Shown: positions 24,541 through 33,479 of the stretch, in pieces
How positions within the stretch are numbered: position 1 is the first letter of the stretch
How the letters are laid out: each line of letters starts with the position of its first letter
Origin: Pannonibacter phragmitetus DSM 14782
GTDB lineage: Bacteria > Pseudomonadota > Alphaproteobacteria > Rhizobiales > Stappiaceae
NCBI RefSeq assembly: GCF_000382365.1
Contig: NZ_KB908218.1
Coordinates: forward strand, 1-64,000
Direction of reading: 5' to 3'
Length of the DNA stretch: 64,000 nt
Made by a program: the position numbers and the translations under genes
The notes under the pieces: model-generated
Seen by the model: only the letters and a program-made list of their open reading frames with translations
Told to the model about the DNA's origin: nothing
Databases searched by the model: none

Positions 24541-26321
24541 ACGCGCCCTTCACCCTGTCCACCCCGGCCGGCAGCCGCAGCGCTGCTGACGCCCGCTGGA
24601 ACGCCGTTTGCCGGACCGCACTCGCCAAGATGCTCGACGAGCTGACCTACGAGGAAGTGCTGGCGCCGCAGACTGAAGGGCCGGGCGAATATGCCCTGCG
24701 CCTCAAGTCCGGCATCACCTGGCGCTTTGGCGCCCGCACCGGCGCCTGGGGCAACCTGCTGACGGACAGCCGGACGATCCGGCGCGAGCCGGAGGGGGCG
24801 GTCTCGCCGCTTCAGTTCACGCTGGACGCAAGGGCCGAGCTCGGCATGGCACCGGAAACCCTCGCCACCTTCCTGCGCGAGCTTTCCAACACCCTGCGGC
24901 AGGACATGATCCTGCATCAGAAGGCGGAAGGGCTGGATGCGGAACGGCTGCTGAACCTTCCGGTGCATGTGCTGCACGGGCTGCTGGAAGGCCACCCCAA
25001 GGCGGTGGCCAACAAGGGGCGCCTTGGCTGGGGCGCGGATGACCTTGCCCGCTATTCGCCGGAATCGGCCGAACCCTTCTCCCTGTTCTGGCTGGCCGCC
25101 ACCCGGCAGAACTGCCGCATGGGCGGAGAGGGGGATGAGGCAGCCTTCCTGCGCCGCCAGCTTGGAGGAAATGAGGCGGCAAAGCTTCTTGCCCGCCTCA
25201 CGGAAAAGGGGCTGAGCCTTGAGACCCATACGCTGATCCCGGTGCATCCCTGGCAGTGGGACAACGTGATCCAGCAGGCCTATGTCACGGATCTGGCGAC
25301 GGGTGGTCTGGTGTTCCTCGGCAGCTTCGGCGGGCGCTATGTGGCCGGTCCCAGCCTGCGCACGCTCACCAGCATCGACCGGCCCGGCTCGGCGGATGTG
25401 AAGGTGGCGCTGACCATCCTCAACACCTCCGCCTGGCGCGGCATTCCGGGCAAATACATCGCCATTGGCGCTGCCCTGTCAGACTGGCTGGAAGGCATCG
25501 TTGCCTCAGATGAGCTGCTGGCCCGGCACGTGACGATCCTGCGCGAGGCGCGCGGCATCTGGTACCGGCATCCGCTCTATGGCCAGATGGAGGACGCACC
25601 CTATCAGCATGGCGAAACGCTGGGCGTGATCTGGCGCGACAATGCCTCCGGCCGGGTAGGGCCGCACCGCCGCGCCTGCCTCTATGCCGCGCTGCTGCAT
25701 CCCGATGCGGAGGGGCGCCCGCTGGCCGTGGCCCATGCGCGCCGGGCGGGAATGGACTTCGAGGACTGGCTGAAGCGCCTGTTCGAGGTCAGCGTGGCGC
25801 CGCTTTACCACATGCTCTGCCGCTTCGGCACGGGCTTCATCGCCCATGGGCAGAACATCACCGTGGTGCTGGAAAGGGACGTGCCGGCGGGCATTGCCAT
25901 CAAGGATCTGCAGGGCGATGTGGATCTGGTCAATGTGGTGTTTCCCGAACAGGCGGACCTTCCGGACGAGGTAAGGGCCGTGCTGCCGTCGAAGCCTCCG
26001 GCCTATATCGTTCACAACATCCAGACGGCGCATTTCGTCACCGTGCTGCGCTTCTTCTCTGCCCGGCTCGAGGCGTCCGGCGTGCTGCCGGAAGACAGGT
26101 TCTACCGGCTTCTGGCGGATGTGCTTGAAGCTTACATGGCGGCCCATCCGGAGCTGGCGGAACGGTACAAGATGTTCGATCTGTTCAATCCGGCGATGCC
26201 GAGGGTCTGCATCAACAAGGTCCGCTTTGCCATCGGCTATGGCGATGCCGCCCAGCGCCCGATGCCCGCCCTCGGCACGGATCTACGCAACCCGCTGTGC
26301 CGGCGTGAAAATGTTGCGTGA
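24537..26321 (+). CDS. iucC: NIS siderophore synthetase, IucC-like
   Basis: The 594-aa synthetase adds the second hydroxamate arm to the citrate intermediate. Recognisable motifs are LLEGHPKAVANKGRLGWGAD near residue 155, LIPVHPWQWDNVIQ near 236, and GPSLRTLTSIDRP followed by VKVALTILNTSAWRGIP. FGTGFIAHGQNITVVLERDV and GIAIKDLQGDVDLV come later. They match the type C synthetases IucC and RhbF. The gene overlaps iucB by four bases and ends the biosynthetic operon. An iron-operator-bearing gap to the receptor follows. Confidence 0.88.
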   Translation: MNAPFTLSTPAGSRSAADARWNAVCRTALAKMLDELTYEEVLAPQTEGPGEYALRLKSGITWRFGARTGAWGNLLTDSRTIRREPEGAVSPLQFTLDARAELGMAPETLATFLRELSNTLRQDMILHQKAEGLDAERLLNLPVHVLHGLLEGHPKAVANKGRLGWGADDLARYSPESAEPFSLFWLAATRQNCRMGGEGDEAAFLRRQLGGNEAAKLLARLTEKGLSLETHTLIPVHPWQWDNVIQQAYVTDLATGGLVFLGSFGGRYVAGPSLRTLTSIDRPGSADVKVALTILNTSAWRGIPGKYIAIGAALSDWLEGIVASDELLARHVTILREARGIWYRHPLYGQMEDAPYQHGETLGVIWRDNASGRVGPHRRACLYAALLHPDAEGRPLAVAHARRAGMDFEDWLKRLFEVSVAPLYHMLCRFGTGFIAHGQNITVVLERDVPAGIAIKDLQGDVDLVNVVFPEQADLPDEVRAVLPSKPPAYIVHNIQTAHFVTVLRFFSARLEASGVLPEDRFYRLLADVLEAYMAAHPELAERYKMFDLFNPAMPRVCINKVRFAIGYGDAAQRPMPALGTDLRNPLCRRENVA

Positions 26322-26366
26322 ACGCAACAGCACAACTTTTGCAAGGCGCAGGCTTCGTACGAAACT

Positions 26367-26381
26367 TGAATCTTTAATTCA
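26367..26381 (+). promoter_or_regulatory. Candidate iron-responsive operator before the TonB receptor
   Basis: TGAATCTTTAATTCA is a TGA-N9-TCA motif with near-dyad symmetry, 97 bases before the receptor ATG. With the motif at 18944 it marks both siderophore transcription units for a RirA-type iron regulator. Confidence 0.65.
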
Positions 26382-26477
26382 TATATGTAGTTGTAGCGCC
26401 AATATCAGGAAGCCAGGCCGCAAGGGCCAAGCCACCGCAGACCAGACTTCAACCGCACATGCAACAGGTGGCAGGCC

Positions 26478-28688
26478 ATGCATTTCAAGACACTTGCGCT
26501 GACAACGACGGCGCTCATCGCAGCATTTCCGGCACTGGCGCAGGATGACACCGCGCAGAAGACGTCCACCCTCGACAAGATCGTCATCACTGCGGGGCGC
26601 AGTGAAAGTGCGGTCAGCACGCTGGCACAGTCGGTGGTCGTGATCGACCGGGAGCAGATCGAGAATACCAACTTTGGCTCGACGGATGCAGCAGATCTCA
26701 TCTCCCGTCTGGTGCCTGGCTTTGCGCCTTCGAACCAGACCCTCTCCGGCGCTTCGGAAACCTTCCGTGGCCGTGAAGTGCTGATCATGGTGGATGGCGT
26801 ACCGCGCAACACGCCGCTGCGTGACAACTCCCGCATCCTGTCGATGATCGACCTCAACACGGTCGAGCGCATTGAAGTGGTGAATGGCGCATCCAGCCTT
26901 TATGGCGCGGGCGCGACCGGCGGCACCATCAACTTCATCACCAAGCGCGGTGCGGAAGAGGGCATCCGCACGACCATCACGACGCAGGCCAGTGCCTATA
27001 CGCAGGATGTGGGCAACTCCATCGCCCCCTCGGTCAGTGCGAACGTGGAAGGCCGTATCCGGCAGTTCGACTATTTCTTCTCCCTCTCCGGCGACATGAC
27101 GCGCAAGGCCTATGACGGCCGTGGCAAGGAGATGGCTTCCGACGCCATGCTCGGCCAGGGTGGCGCCGACCGGACGAAGCAGGGCAACCTGTTCACAGGG
27201 CTCGGCTATGAGAACGAAAGCCGCCGCTTCGATCTCAGCTTCGACTGGACCTATCTGGAGCAGAAGCCCGACTGGCTGACCAACTACACCACCACGCCCG
27301 TTTCGCCCGACTTCCGGTCGCCTTATGTCAGCGATCCGCTGAAGGAAGATTCCAAGTATCTGACCGGCAAGTTCACCGAGAATGATTTTCTGCTGGGCAA
27401 GCTGGAACTGAAGGCTTTCTACAATTCCATCGAGAAGCAAAGCCCGTTCAACACGCTCTCGGCCGTCAATTCCATTGTCTATTATTCCGGCAATCCGGCC
27501 AGCCCGACCTCGCGGTTCAACCAGAGCGTCCTCAAGAGCGACCGTGCCGGTGTCAGCGCGACCGTGAACAGCCCGATCGACTGGCTGCGTCAGGGTGCCA
27601 ATCTGACCTGGGGTCTGGATTACACCTATGACCAGACGACACAGGAGCTGACCGATGGAACAACGGTCATTTCCCCGATGACGCAGAACCAGATTGGCGC
27701 CTTTGCGCAGATGGAAGTGCCCGTCACCGACCGTCTGACCCTTCAGGGCGGGGCAAGGTTTGATCAGTTCTATCTGGACGTGAAGGATTTCAACCGCCCC
27801 GCAGCGGTGCAGTACCGCTCACCCACGGCCTATACGCTCTGGCCTGCAATCAATGTCCGGGGTGGCAGCTTCGAGTACAACTCGCCGACCTACAACATCG
27901 GCGCGGTGTTTGATCTGACGCAGGAAGCCCAGGCCTTCGCGAACTTCTCGCAAGGTTACTCGCTGACCGACATCGGTGGCTTTACCCGCCGTGCCGGCGT
28001 TAACACCACCGGCGAGATCTGTGCCGCCTATGGCTCGCTTGCCCGCGCCTTCGGCTGCTCCGGCACGCCGTCGCTGACCATCAGCTATGCGTCGATTGCG
28101 CCCAAGCCGCAGCTGGTGAACACCTACGAAGGTGGCCTGCGCGGCGACTGGGGCCGCTTCCGCGGCACGGCGAGCGCCTATGTCTCCACCTCGGATGATG
28201 GCGTCTCCTACAACGTGACCACCAATCAGGTCTCCCAGCAGAAGGAGAAGATCTGGGGCCTGGAAGCCAGCGCCGAGGCGGACGTCTGGGACAACGTGAC
28301 CATCGGCACCGTCTTCTCCTACGTGGAAGGCAAGTATGACGCCAATGGCAACGGCCGTATTGATGCAGGCGAATACATGCCGAACAACCGCATCCCCAAC
28401 AACGTCAAGTTCAATGTCTATGGTGAGATGCGCTTCATTCACGACATCATGGCCCGCGCCGAGATCGAGCATCTGTCCGGACGCAAGCAGACGAGCCAGC
28501 ACCTGCCAGCCGTTACCTTGGTGCACATGGGCGTTTCGAAGGACATGGGCAAAGCGGGCAAGCTGTCACTTGGTGTGCGCAATGTCTTCGACACGGAATA
28601 TGTCAACCCGACAGCCAGCGCCGTCCGCGGCGCGGAGATCTCGGGCCTTGGCCGTACGGTTGCCCTCACCTACCGCGTGACCTTCTGA
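26478..28688 (+). CDS. iutA: TonB-dependent ferric siderophore receptor (IutA-like)
   Basis: The 736-aa precursor has a signal peptide MHFKTLALTTTALIAAFPAL with AQ cleavage. A TonB-box-like LDKIVITAGR follows, then the plug domain (about 50-170: DLISRLVPGFAPSNQTLSGA, VLIMVDGVPRNTPL, VVNGASSLYGAGATGGTINF). A 22-strand barrel ends in a C-terminal aromatic F (TVALTYRVTF). SLYGAGATGGTINFITKRG parallels IutA of E. coli. It imports the siderophore across the outer membrane. It follows iucC with its own iron-operator candidate and is terminated by a strong hairpin. Confidence 0.9.
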   Translation: MHFKTLALTTTALIAAFPALAQDDTAQKTSTLDKIVITAGRSESAVSTLAQSVVVIDREQIENTNFGSTDAADLISRLVPGFAPSNQTLSGASETFRGREVLIMVDGVPRNTPLRDNSRILSMIDLNTVERIEVVNGASSLYGAGATGGTINFITKRGAEEGIRTTITTQASAYTQDVGNSIAPSVSANVEGRIRQFDYFFSLSGDMTRKAYDGRGKEMASDAMLGQGGADRTKQGNLFTGLGYENESRRFDLSFDWTYLEQKPDWLTNYTTTPVSPDFRSPYVSDPLKEDSKYLTGKFTENDFLLGKLELKAFYNSIEKQSPFNTLSAVNSIVYYSGNPASPTSRFNQSVLKSDRAGVSATVNSPIDWLRQGANLTWGLDYTYDQTTQELTDGTTVISPMTQNQIGAFAQMEVPVTDRLTLQGGARFDQFYLDVKDFNRPAAVQYRSPTAYTLWPAINVRGGSFEYNSPTYNIGAVFDLTQEAQAFANFSQGYSLTDIGGFTRRAGVNTTGEICAAYGSLARAFGCSGTPSLTISYASIAPKPQLVNTYEGGLRGDWGRFRGTASAYVSTSDDGVSYNVTTNQVSQQKEKIWGLEASAEADVWDNVTIGTVFSYVEGKYDANGNGRIDAGEYMPNNRIPNNVKFNVYGEMRFIHDIMARAEIEHLSGRKQTSQHLPAVTLVHMGVSKDMGKAGKLSLGVRNVFDTEYVNPTASAVRGAEISGLGRTVALTYRVTF

Positions 28689-28695
28689 TCCTGAG

Positions 28696-28733
28696 GCCTC
28701 CCGCAAGCGATTGCGGGAGGCTTGCCTTTTTTC
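28696..28733 (+). terminator. Rho-independent terminator after receptor gene
   Basis: GCCTCCCGCAA (28696-28706) pairs with TTGCGGGAGGC (28711-28721) around GCGA and is followed by TTGCCTTTTTT. It is a strong intrinsic terminator. It also argues against any start for the next gene before 28750. Confidence 0.88.
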
Positions 28734-28749
28734 CGGAAAGACCAGTGCC

Positions 28750-30030
28750 ATGCGGGATGCACCAGCGCCCCAAAGCCAGACAGCGCCAGAAGAGAAAAGC
28801 CGTGTCCGTCTTTATGTGACGCTGGCCGGGCTCTATCTGGCGCAAGGCATTCCCACCTATCTGATCGCCGCCGCCCTGCCGCCCGTTCTGCGCGAGCAGG
28901 GCGTTTCGCGTACGGCCATCGGGCTTTTCTCGCTTCTGATGCTGCCGCTGGTGGTGAAATTCGCCTGGGCGCCCTTCGTCGACCGGATCCGCCTCTTGCC
29001 CATCGGCCACAGGCGCGGCTGGATCGTGCCGATGCAGCTGGCCAGTTCGGCCGCCCTTTTCGCCATGGCCTTCATCCAGCCCACGGATGTGGTCAGTCTT
29101 TTCGTCATCTGCACGGTCATTTCCGTTGCCATGTCGACCCAGGACATCGCCACGGACGGCTATGCCACGCAGAAGCTGACGGAAGCGGACCGGGGCATCG
29201 GCAACGCCTGCCAGGGCGGGGCAGTCGCCTTCGGCGTCGTCATCGGCGGCAGCCTGTCGCTGTTCCTGTTCGAAAAATGGGGCTGGCAGCCGACACTGCT
29301 CTTCGTCGCCGCCCTGTCCCTCATTCCCCTCGCCATGACCGTGATGATGGAGGAGGACGAGGACGAGGACCGCACCGCCCACACAGGCGAACGCTCCGCT
29401 CCCCCGCCCCGGCCCTCGCTCCGTGCCTTTTTCCGCCGTCCGGAGGCCGTGCAGATCCTCATCGTGGCGCTGGTGTTCCGGGCCAGCGAAGGTCTCGTCA
29501 AGGCGATGGAAGGGTCTTATCTCGTTGATATCAAGCTGCCGCTGTCCTGGATCGGTTATCTGTCGGGAGCTTCGGCGGCAACGGCCGGTCTTCTCGGTTC
29601 CGTGGTCGCCGTGGGTCTCATGCGCTGGCAGGGCACCCGTACCGCGCTGATCACGCTGGGCGGCCTCAGGACCATCTGCTTCCTGATGTTCATGGTCCAT
29701 GCGCTCGGCCTTTCCAGCAGCATCTACACCGTCATGGGCGCCGCCGCCTTCCAGACGCTGATCCGCTACATGGAAATCGTGGTGCTTTATTCGCTGTTCA
29801 TGTCCGTCGCTTCAAAGGATCAGCCGGGCACGGATTTCACCATCCTCGCCTGCGCCCAGCTGGTGGTCTATCTGGCCGGAGCCAGCGTTTCGGGTGTGCT
29901 GGCGGACAAGCTCGGCTATGGCACCCTCTTCACCCTGTCCACGGCCCTGTCCGGCCTTGCCGTGCTGCTGACAGCAACACTCCTGCGCCGCAAGCCCGCC
30001 CCGCCGATGTTTGAGGAAGTCCGCCCATGA
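28750..30030 (+). CDS. rhtX: RhtX-family MFS siderophore importer
   Basis: The 426-residue inner-membrane permease starts at ATG 28750, with GGAAAG about nine bases upstream and just past the terminator. It contains LAGLYLAQGIPTYLIAAALP followed by PVLREQGVSRTAIGLFSLLM. It also has KFAWAPFVDRIRLLPIG and STQDIATDGYA, the pattern of RhtX/FptX single-polypeptide siderophore importers. Such importers replace ABC systems. About 12 helices are visible. It overlaps the reductase gene by four bases, so uptake and iron release are coupled. Confidence 0.85.
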   Translation: MRDAPAPQSQTAPEEKSRVRLYVTLAGLYLAQGIPTYLIAAALPPVLREQGVSRTAIGLFSLLMLPLVVKFAWAPFVDRIRLLPIGHRRGWIVPMQLASSAALFAMAFIQPTDVVSLFVICTVISVAMSTQDIATDGYATQKLTEADRGIGNACQGGAVAFGVVIGGSLSLFLFEKWGWQPTLLFVAALSLIPLAMTVMMEEDEDEDRTAHTGERSAPPPRPSLRAFFRRPEAVQILIVALVFRASEGLVKAMEGSYLVDIKLPLSWIGYLSGASAATAGLLGSVVAVGLMRWQGTRTALITLGGLRTICFLMFMVHALGLSSSIYTVMGAAAFQTLIRYMEIVVLYSLFMSVASKDQPGTDFTILACAQLVVYLAGASVSGVLADKLGYGTLFTLSTALSGLAVLLTATLLRRKPAPPMFEEVRP

Positions 30031-31142
30031 ACGGCCCCGCCCCTCTGATTGCCTTCACCACGCTTCCCAGCGGCGCGCCTGCAGCGCTGCTGGAAACGCT
30101 CATGTCCGAAATGCTCCGCAACGGCATGGACATTGCCCGCCCCTCCCCGGAGGAAGTGGTGCTGAACCTTGACCCCAACACCGTTGGCCTCACCGTTCAT
30201 GAGGGCGAAGGGCTGCGCATCACGGTACAGGCAAACGGGCTGGTTCCGCTGCACCGGTTGAAGCAATGGCTGATGGAGCATCTCGAAGAGCTGCAGCCCG
30301 GCACGACCGCCGCCTTGCGCTGGTCAGACGATGGCCCGCGCGATGACGAGGTGGCCCCGCCCTATTTCCACGAGCTGACGGTGCTGAAGAAGGTGGCGCT
30401 CAGCCCTGTGCTGCTCCGCCTCACCTTCAAGGTGGAGGGGATGGAGCGCTTCGGCAGCGACGGGATTCATGTGAAACTGCTGCTGCCGCCGGAAGGCCGC
30501 GCCCCTGTCTGGCCCCGGCTTGCCGCCAATGGTGCACTGATTCTGCCTGAAGGGCCGGACGGGCTGCACATGCGCTATTACACCATCAAGGACACCCGCA
30601 AGCAGGCCGGCGAGATCGATATCGACGTTGTCCGCCATGCGGGCGGCGCCGTCTCTGACTGGGCCGAGGCCTGCCGCGAGGGCGATGTGATCGGTCTGCT
30701 CGGCCCCTCGGGTTTCCAGCATCCGCCCTTGCAAGGCCCGCTGCTGATCGCCGCAGATGGCACCGGCGCGCCCGCTGCAGCCCGCATGATCGAGGCACTG
30801 GCCGAAGATATGGACCGGGAAGGCACCCCCGTTTCCGGCGGCGGGCATGTGATCCTCGGGCTCGGCACGGATGAGGAGGCGCTGGCCTATCTTCCCGCCG
30901 CAGAGGTTGCCCGCCTCGGCCTGACCGTGCATGGCCTTGCCCCGGAAAGTTTCGATGCGGATCTGGAACAGACCATCCGCACGGTCTTTGCGGGCACGAA
31001 GCCTGCCTTTGCCTGGTTCGCCGGCGAACAGCAAACCGCCCAGCACCTGCGCCCCCTGTTCCGCAAGGAGTTCAGCCTCGGCAAGGGCGATCAATATGCG
31101 ATTGCCTACTGGACGAAGGGCAAGACCGGGATGGAGAGGTAA
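30027..31142 (+). CDS. Siderophore-interacting protein (ferric-siderophore reductase) with N-terminal DUF2218-like domain
   Basis: The 371-aa protein has an N-terminal domain (about 1-90) resembling DUF2218. It is followed by a ViuB/SIP-type FAD/NAD(P)H reductase. Motifs are LRLTFKVEGMERFGSDGIHV, then HMRYYTIKDTRKQAGEIDID (the FAD-binding RxYT region). VVRHAGGAVSDWAEACREGD and IGLLGPSGF follow, then LLIAADGTGAPAAARMIEAL and AFAWFAGEQQTAQHLRPLFR. It probably reduces ferric siderophore in the cytoplasm to release iron. It is coupled to rhtX. The DUF2218-SIP fusion itself is known in the family. Confidence 0.85.
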   Translation: MNGPAPLIAFTTLPSGAPAALLETLMSEMLRNGMDIARPSPEEVVLNLDPNTVGLTVHEGEGLRITVQANGLVPLHRLKQWLMEHLEELQPGTTAALRWSDDGPRDDEVAPPYFHELTVLKKVALSPVLLRLTFKVEGMERFGSDGIHVKLLLPPEGRAPVWPRLAANGALILPEGPDGLHMRYYTIKDTRKQAGEIDIDVVRHAGGAVSDWAEACREGDVIGLLGPSGFQHPPLQGPLLIAADGTGAPAAARMIEALAEDMDREGTPVSGGGHVILGLGTDEEALAYLPAAEVARLGLTVHGLAPESFDADLEQTIRTVFAGTKPAFAWFAGEQQTAQHLRPLFRKEFSLGKGDQYAIAYWTKGKTGMER

Positions 31143-31186
31143 GCGTCAGGGGGGGATTTACCAGAAAGCCTGACATCCATTAGTTT

Positions 31187-31292
31187 CGTCTTGCCATGGC
31201 CCGACCATGGCATCCATTCCGTGACACCTCCACCTGCTCAGGCCTGCCGGTTGGCAAGGGCATGGATGCCATGATCAAGTCATGGCAAGACG
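31187..31292. repeat. Long imperfect inverted repeat between SIP gene and cysK
   Basis: The arm 31187-31220 (starting CGTCTTGCCATGG) and the arm 31259-31292 (ending CATGGCAAGACG) are 34-base inverted copies with about five mismatches. They share CGTCTTGCCATG and CATGGCATCCAT blocks around a 38-base centre. It lies in the 240-bp gap between convergent transcription units. It could be an extended RNA stem or a small repeat element; no coding capacity was seen. Confidence 0.6.
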
Positions 31293-31320
31293 GAGGAAAG
31301 GGATGGGCCTCTATCCCAAA

Positions 31321-31360
31321 CAAAAGCCCCGGCGGATGCAGCATCCGCCGGGGCTTTGTT
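31321..31360. terminator. Bidirectional terminator between SIP gene and cysK
   Basis: AAAGCCCCGGCGGATGC (31323-31339) is perfectly complementary to GCATCCGCCGGGGCTTT (31341-31357), flanked by AACAAA and GTTA. The A/T-rich flanks on both sides suit termination from either strand. Confidence 0.85.
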
Positions 31361-31384
31361 ACGCCTGGCCGTTGCAGCCGTGTC

Positions 31385-32347
31385 TCACTCCAGACCTTCA
31401 AACAGCGCCGTGGAGAGATAGCGCTCGGCAAAGGACGGGATGATGACGACGATGGTCTTGCCCGCCATCCCGTCGCGCTGGCCAACCTTGATGGCGGCCG
31501 TCAGCGCCGCGCCGGAGGAAATGCCCACCGGCACGCCCTCGGTGCGGGCCACTTCACGGGCCGTGGCGAAGGCCTCGTCATTGGTCACCTTGACGATTTC
31601 GTCAAAGACCGACGTGTCCAGCACGCCCGGCACGAAACCGGCGCCAATGCCCTGGATCTTGTGCGGGCCGGGGTTGCCGCCGGACAGGACCGGGCTGTCG
31701 GCCGGCTCCACCGCCACCACATGCAGGCCCGGCTTGCGGCTCTTCAGCACCTGCGACACGCCGGTGATGGTGCCGCCCGTGCCGATGCCGGAGACGAACA
31801 CATCCACCTCGCCGTCCGTATCGTTCCAGATCTCTTCCGCCGTTGTGCGGCGGTGGATCTCCGGGTTGGCCGGGTTCTCGAACTGCTGCGGCATCACCGC
31901 GCCGGGGATCTCGCTGACCAGCTCCTGCGCACGGGCAATGGCGCCCTTCATGCCCTTTGGCCCTTCCGTCAGCTCCAGCTCGGCGCCGAGGATCTTGAAC
32001 ATCTTGCGCCGCTCGACGGACATGGTCTCCGGCATGACGAGGATCAGCCGGTAGCCCTTGGCGGCGGCCACGAAGGCCAGCGCAATGCCGGTGTTGCCGG
32101 AGGTCGGCTCCACCAGCGTGGTCTTGCCCGGCTGGATCTGGCCAGCAGCTTCCATCGCCTCGATCATGGCCACGCCGATACGGTCCTTGACGCTGGAAAT
32201 CGGGTTGAAGAACTCCAGCTTGCCCAGCAGAGTGGCCTTCACCCCGTGCTTTTCCGCAAGGCGGTCCAGCCGCACAAGCGGCGTGTCGCCGATGGTTTCG
32301 GTGATCGAGCTGTAAATCCGGCCGCGGCCCGGCTTCCTGTCGGTCAT
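31385..32347 (-). CDS. cysK: Cysteine synthase (O-acetylserine sulfhydrylase)
   Basis: This PLP enzyme makes L-cysteine from O-acetylserine and sulfide. ATG 32347 is preferred over 32353 because GGAG then has normal spacing, giving 320 residues. Motifs are [19 protein letters not shown] with the PLP lysine, the substrate loop [15 protein letters not shown], and [16 protein letters not shown] binding the phosphate. [14 protein letters not shown] lies near the C-terminus. It is a stand-alone gene with a strong terminator; no riboswitch precedes it. Confidence 0.93.
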   Translation of the reverse strand: MTDRKPGRGRIYSSITETIGDTPLVRLDRLAEKHGVKATLLGKLEFFNPISSVKDRIGVAMIEAMEAAGQIQPGKTTLVEPTSGNTGIALAFVAAAKGYRLILVMPETMSVERRKMFKILGAELELTEGPKGMKGAIARAQELVSEIPGAVMPQQFENPANPEIHRRTTAEEIWNDTDGEVDVFVSGIGTGGTITGVSQVLKSRKPGLHVVAVEPADSPVLSGGNPGPHKIQGIGAGFVPGVLDTSVFDEIVKVTNDEAFATAREVARTEGVPVGISSGAALTAAIKVGQRDGMAGKTIVVIIPSFAERYLSTALFEGLE

Positions 32348-32573
32348 TCTCATCTCCCGTCCTGGCCCCCGGCACCGTGATGCGGGGCACCTGTTCTTTT
32401 GTCGGAATTCTGACCCTAACCTAGGAACAATTCGCGCCGGAATCGAGTGCTCTCATGCTCAAAAGCCTGAGGAATAAGGAAAGTTGTGCCAAAGCGCGGG
32501 GAGGAGGGGGGAGGGCATTGGCTGGGAGGTGGAGGCAACCACGTTGATACTTCTTGGGAGTTCGTCTGAGCTT

Positions 32574-33470
32574 CTATGATGATTCTGCCACAATGCCACT
32601 GCTATCCAATTCGGAGGGGGGTACCAGATCGTTAGTTCTTCTCAAATCGTTTAGGAACGCTTCAAGCACACTGTCGACCGTGGCAAATACAGTTGCTGTA
32701 GTAAAATGGCGTTCCACGCGCGCGACAATTGCGTCCCGGCTCACAGCCTCAGGATTACCCTTAGCCCATTCTCTGCCCGGATGAAGAGTATCCCAGGGTG
32801 ATTTATTGTTCGTACGAGTTTCAGCAGAGTCGCCATGTTTTCCGATTCCGAACAATATCTTCGTTTCGTTATTCCATAGCGGCTTAAATAAGCTGATTAG
32901 ATGACGCTCCGCAGCGGCCTGGTATCCGCTTTGAACAGCAAGATATCGGCATTCGAAATGGTTGCTATCGATCCCTTCTACTTTTCGAATGCTCTTGCGA
33001 TGTTCCTTTAATCGATCAAAGAGCTTGGTTCCCTGATCAACAGGCGATTTTGGATTTCCTTCCGGGTCAGCCTTACCGACGTATATCGGCGTCTCCGTGC
33101 GAGAGACGGGCGCATACGGCGTAAAGTCACCGACGTAATAGAGCGCATACACACCCGCGCCATAGAAACCTTTCAAGTCCTCTAATCGCTGGCGTGGTTG
33201 GGCGACTAAGGCAATTGATATGAACCTTCCGATGAGGCTTGGCTCGGTAGGATCGAAGAACGATAAAGGCAGCTGAACAGGATCAATTTCTCTCACAACC
33301 TGTTCAAGCATTCTCTGCATTTCCAGCAGTCGCCCAGTGAGCTTATTGCGAGCGGGCGCTGAGAAACCCGGTCCGTGATGCGTGTCCTTTGCTTCCGCCA
33401 CGAGTCGTTCGATTTCTGTCTGAACGTCCTGGGCTCTCTGCAGCATTGGATTCGACGGCTTTCTTGCCAT
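32574..33470 (-). CDS. GIY-YIG restriction endonuclease, Eco29kI-like
   Basis: The 298-aa protein has the GIY-YIG catalytic pattern. It contains GFYGAGVYALYYVGDFTPYA then TPIYVGKADPEGNPKSP, a conserved LFDRLKEHRKSI with Arg, and ERHLISLFKPLWNNE carrying the catalytic Glu. The segment AETRTNNKSPWDTLHPGREW is characteristic of the Eco29kI family, whose prototype cuts CCGCGG. It lies nine bases after a C5-cytosine methyltransferase gene on the same strand, forming a type II restriction-modification system. The composition is more AT-rich than the flanking genes, and it interrupts the cysK-dut neighbourhood. Site specificity is inferred and untested. Confidence 0.82.
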   Translation of the reverse strand: MARKPSNPMLQRAQDVQTEIERLVAEAKDTHHGPGFSAPARNKLTGRLLEMQRMLEQVVREIDPVQLPLSFFDPTEPSLIGRFISIALVAQPRQRLEDLKGFYGAGVYALYYVGDFTPYAPVSRTETPIYVGKADPEGNPKSPVDQGTKLFDRLKEHRKSIRKVEGIDSNHFECRYLAVQSGYQAAAERHLISLFKPLWNNETKILFGIGKHGDSAETRTNNKSPWDTLHPGREWAKGNPEAVSRDAIVARVERHFTTATVFATVDSVLEAFLNDLRRTNDLVPPSELDSSGIVAESS

Positions 33471-33479
33471 GCTGGTCCT

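Noticed and set aside
28711-28749. Upstream start for the rhtX gene
   Set aside because: It would lie inside the terminator stem of the preceding receptor gene; ATG 28750 has a ribosome site.
32348-32573. Riboswitch or regulatory RNA upstream of cysK
   Set aside because: No conserved SAM or other aptamer blocks could be recognised.
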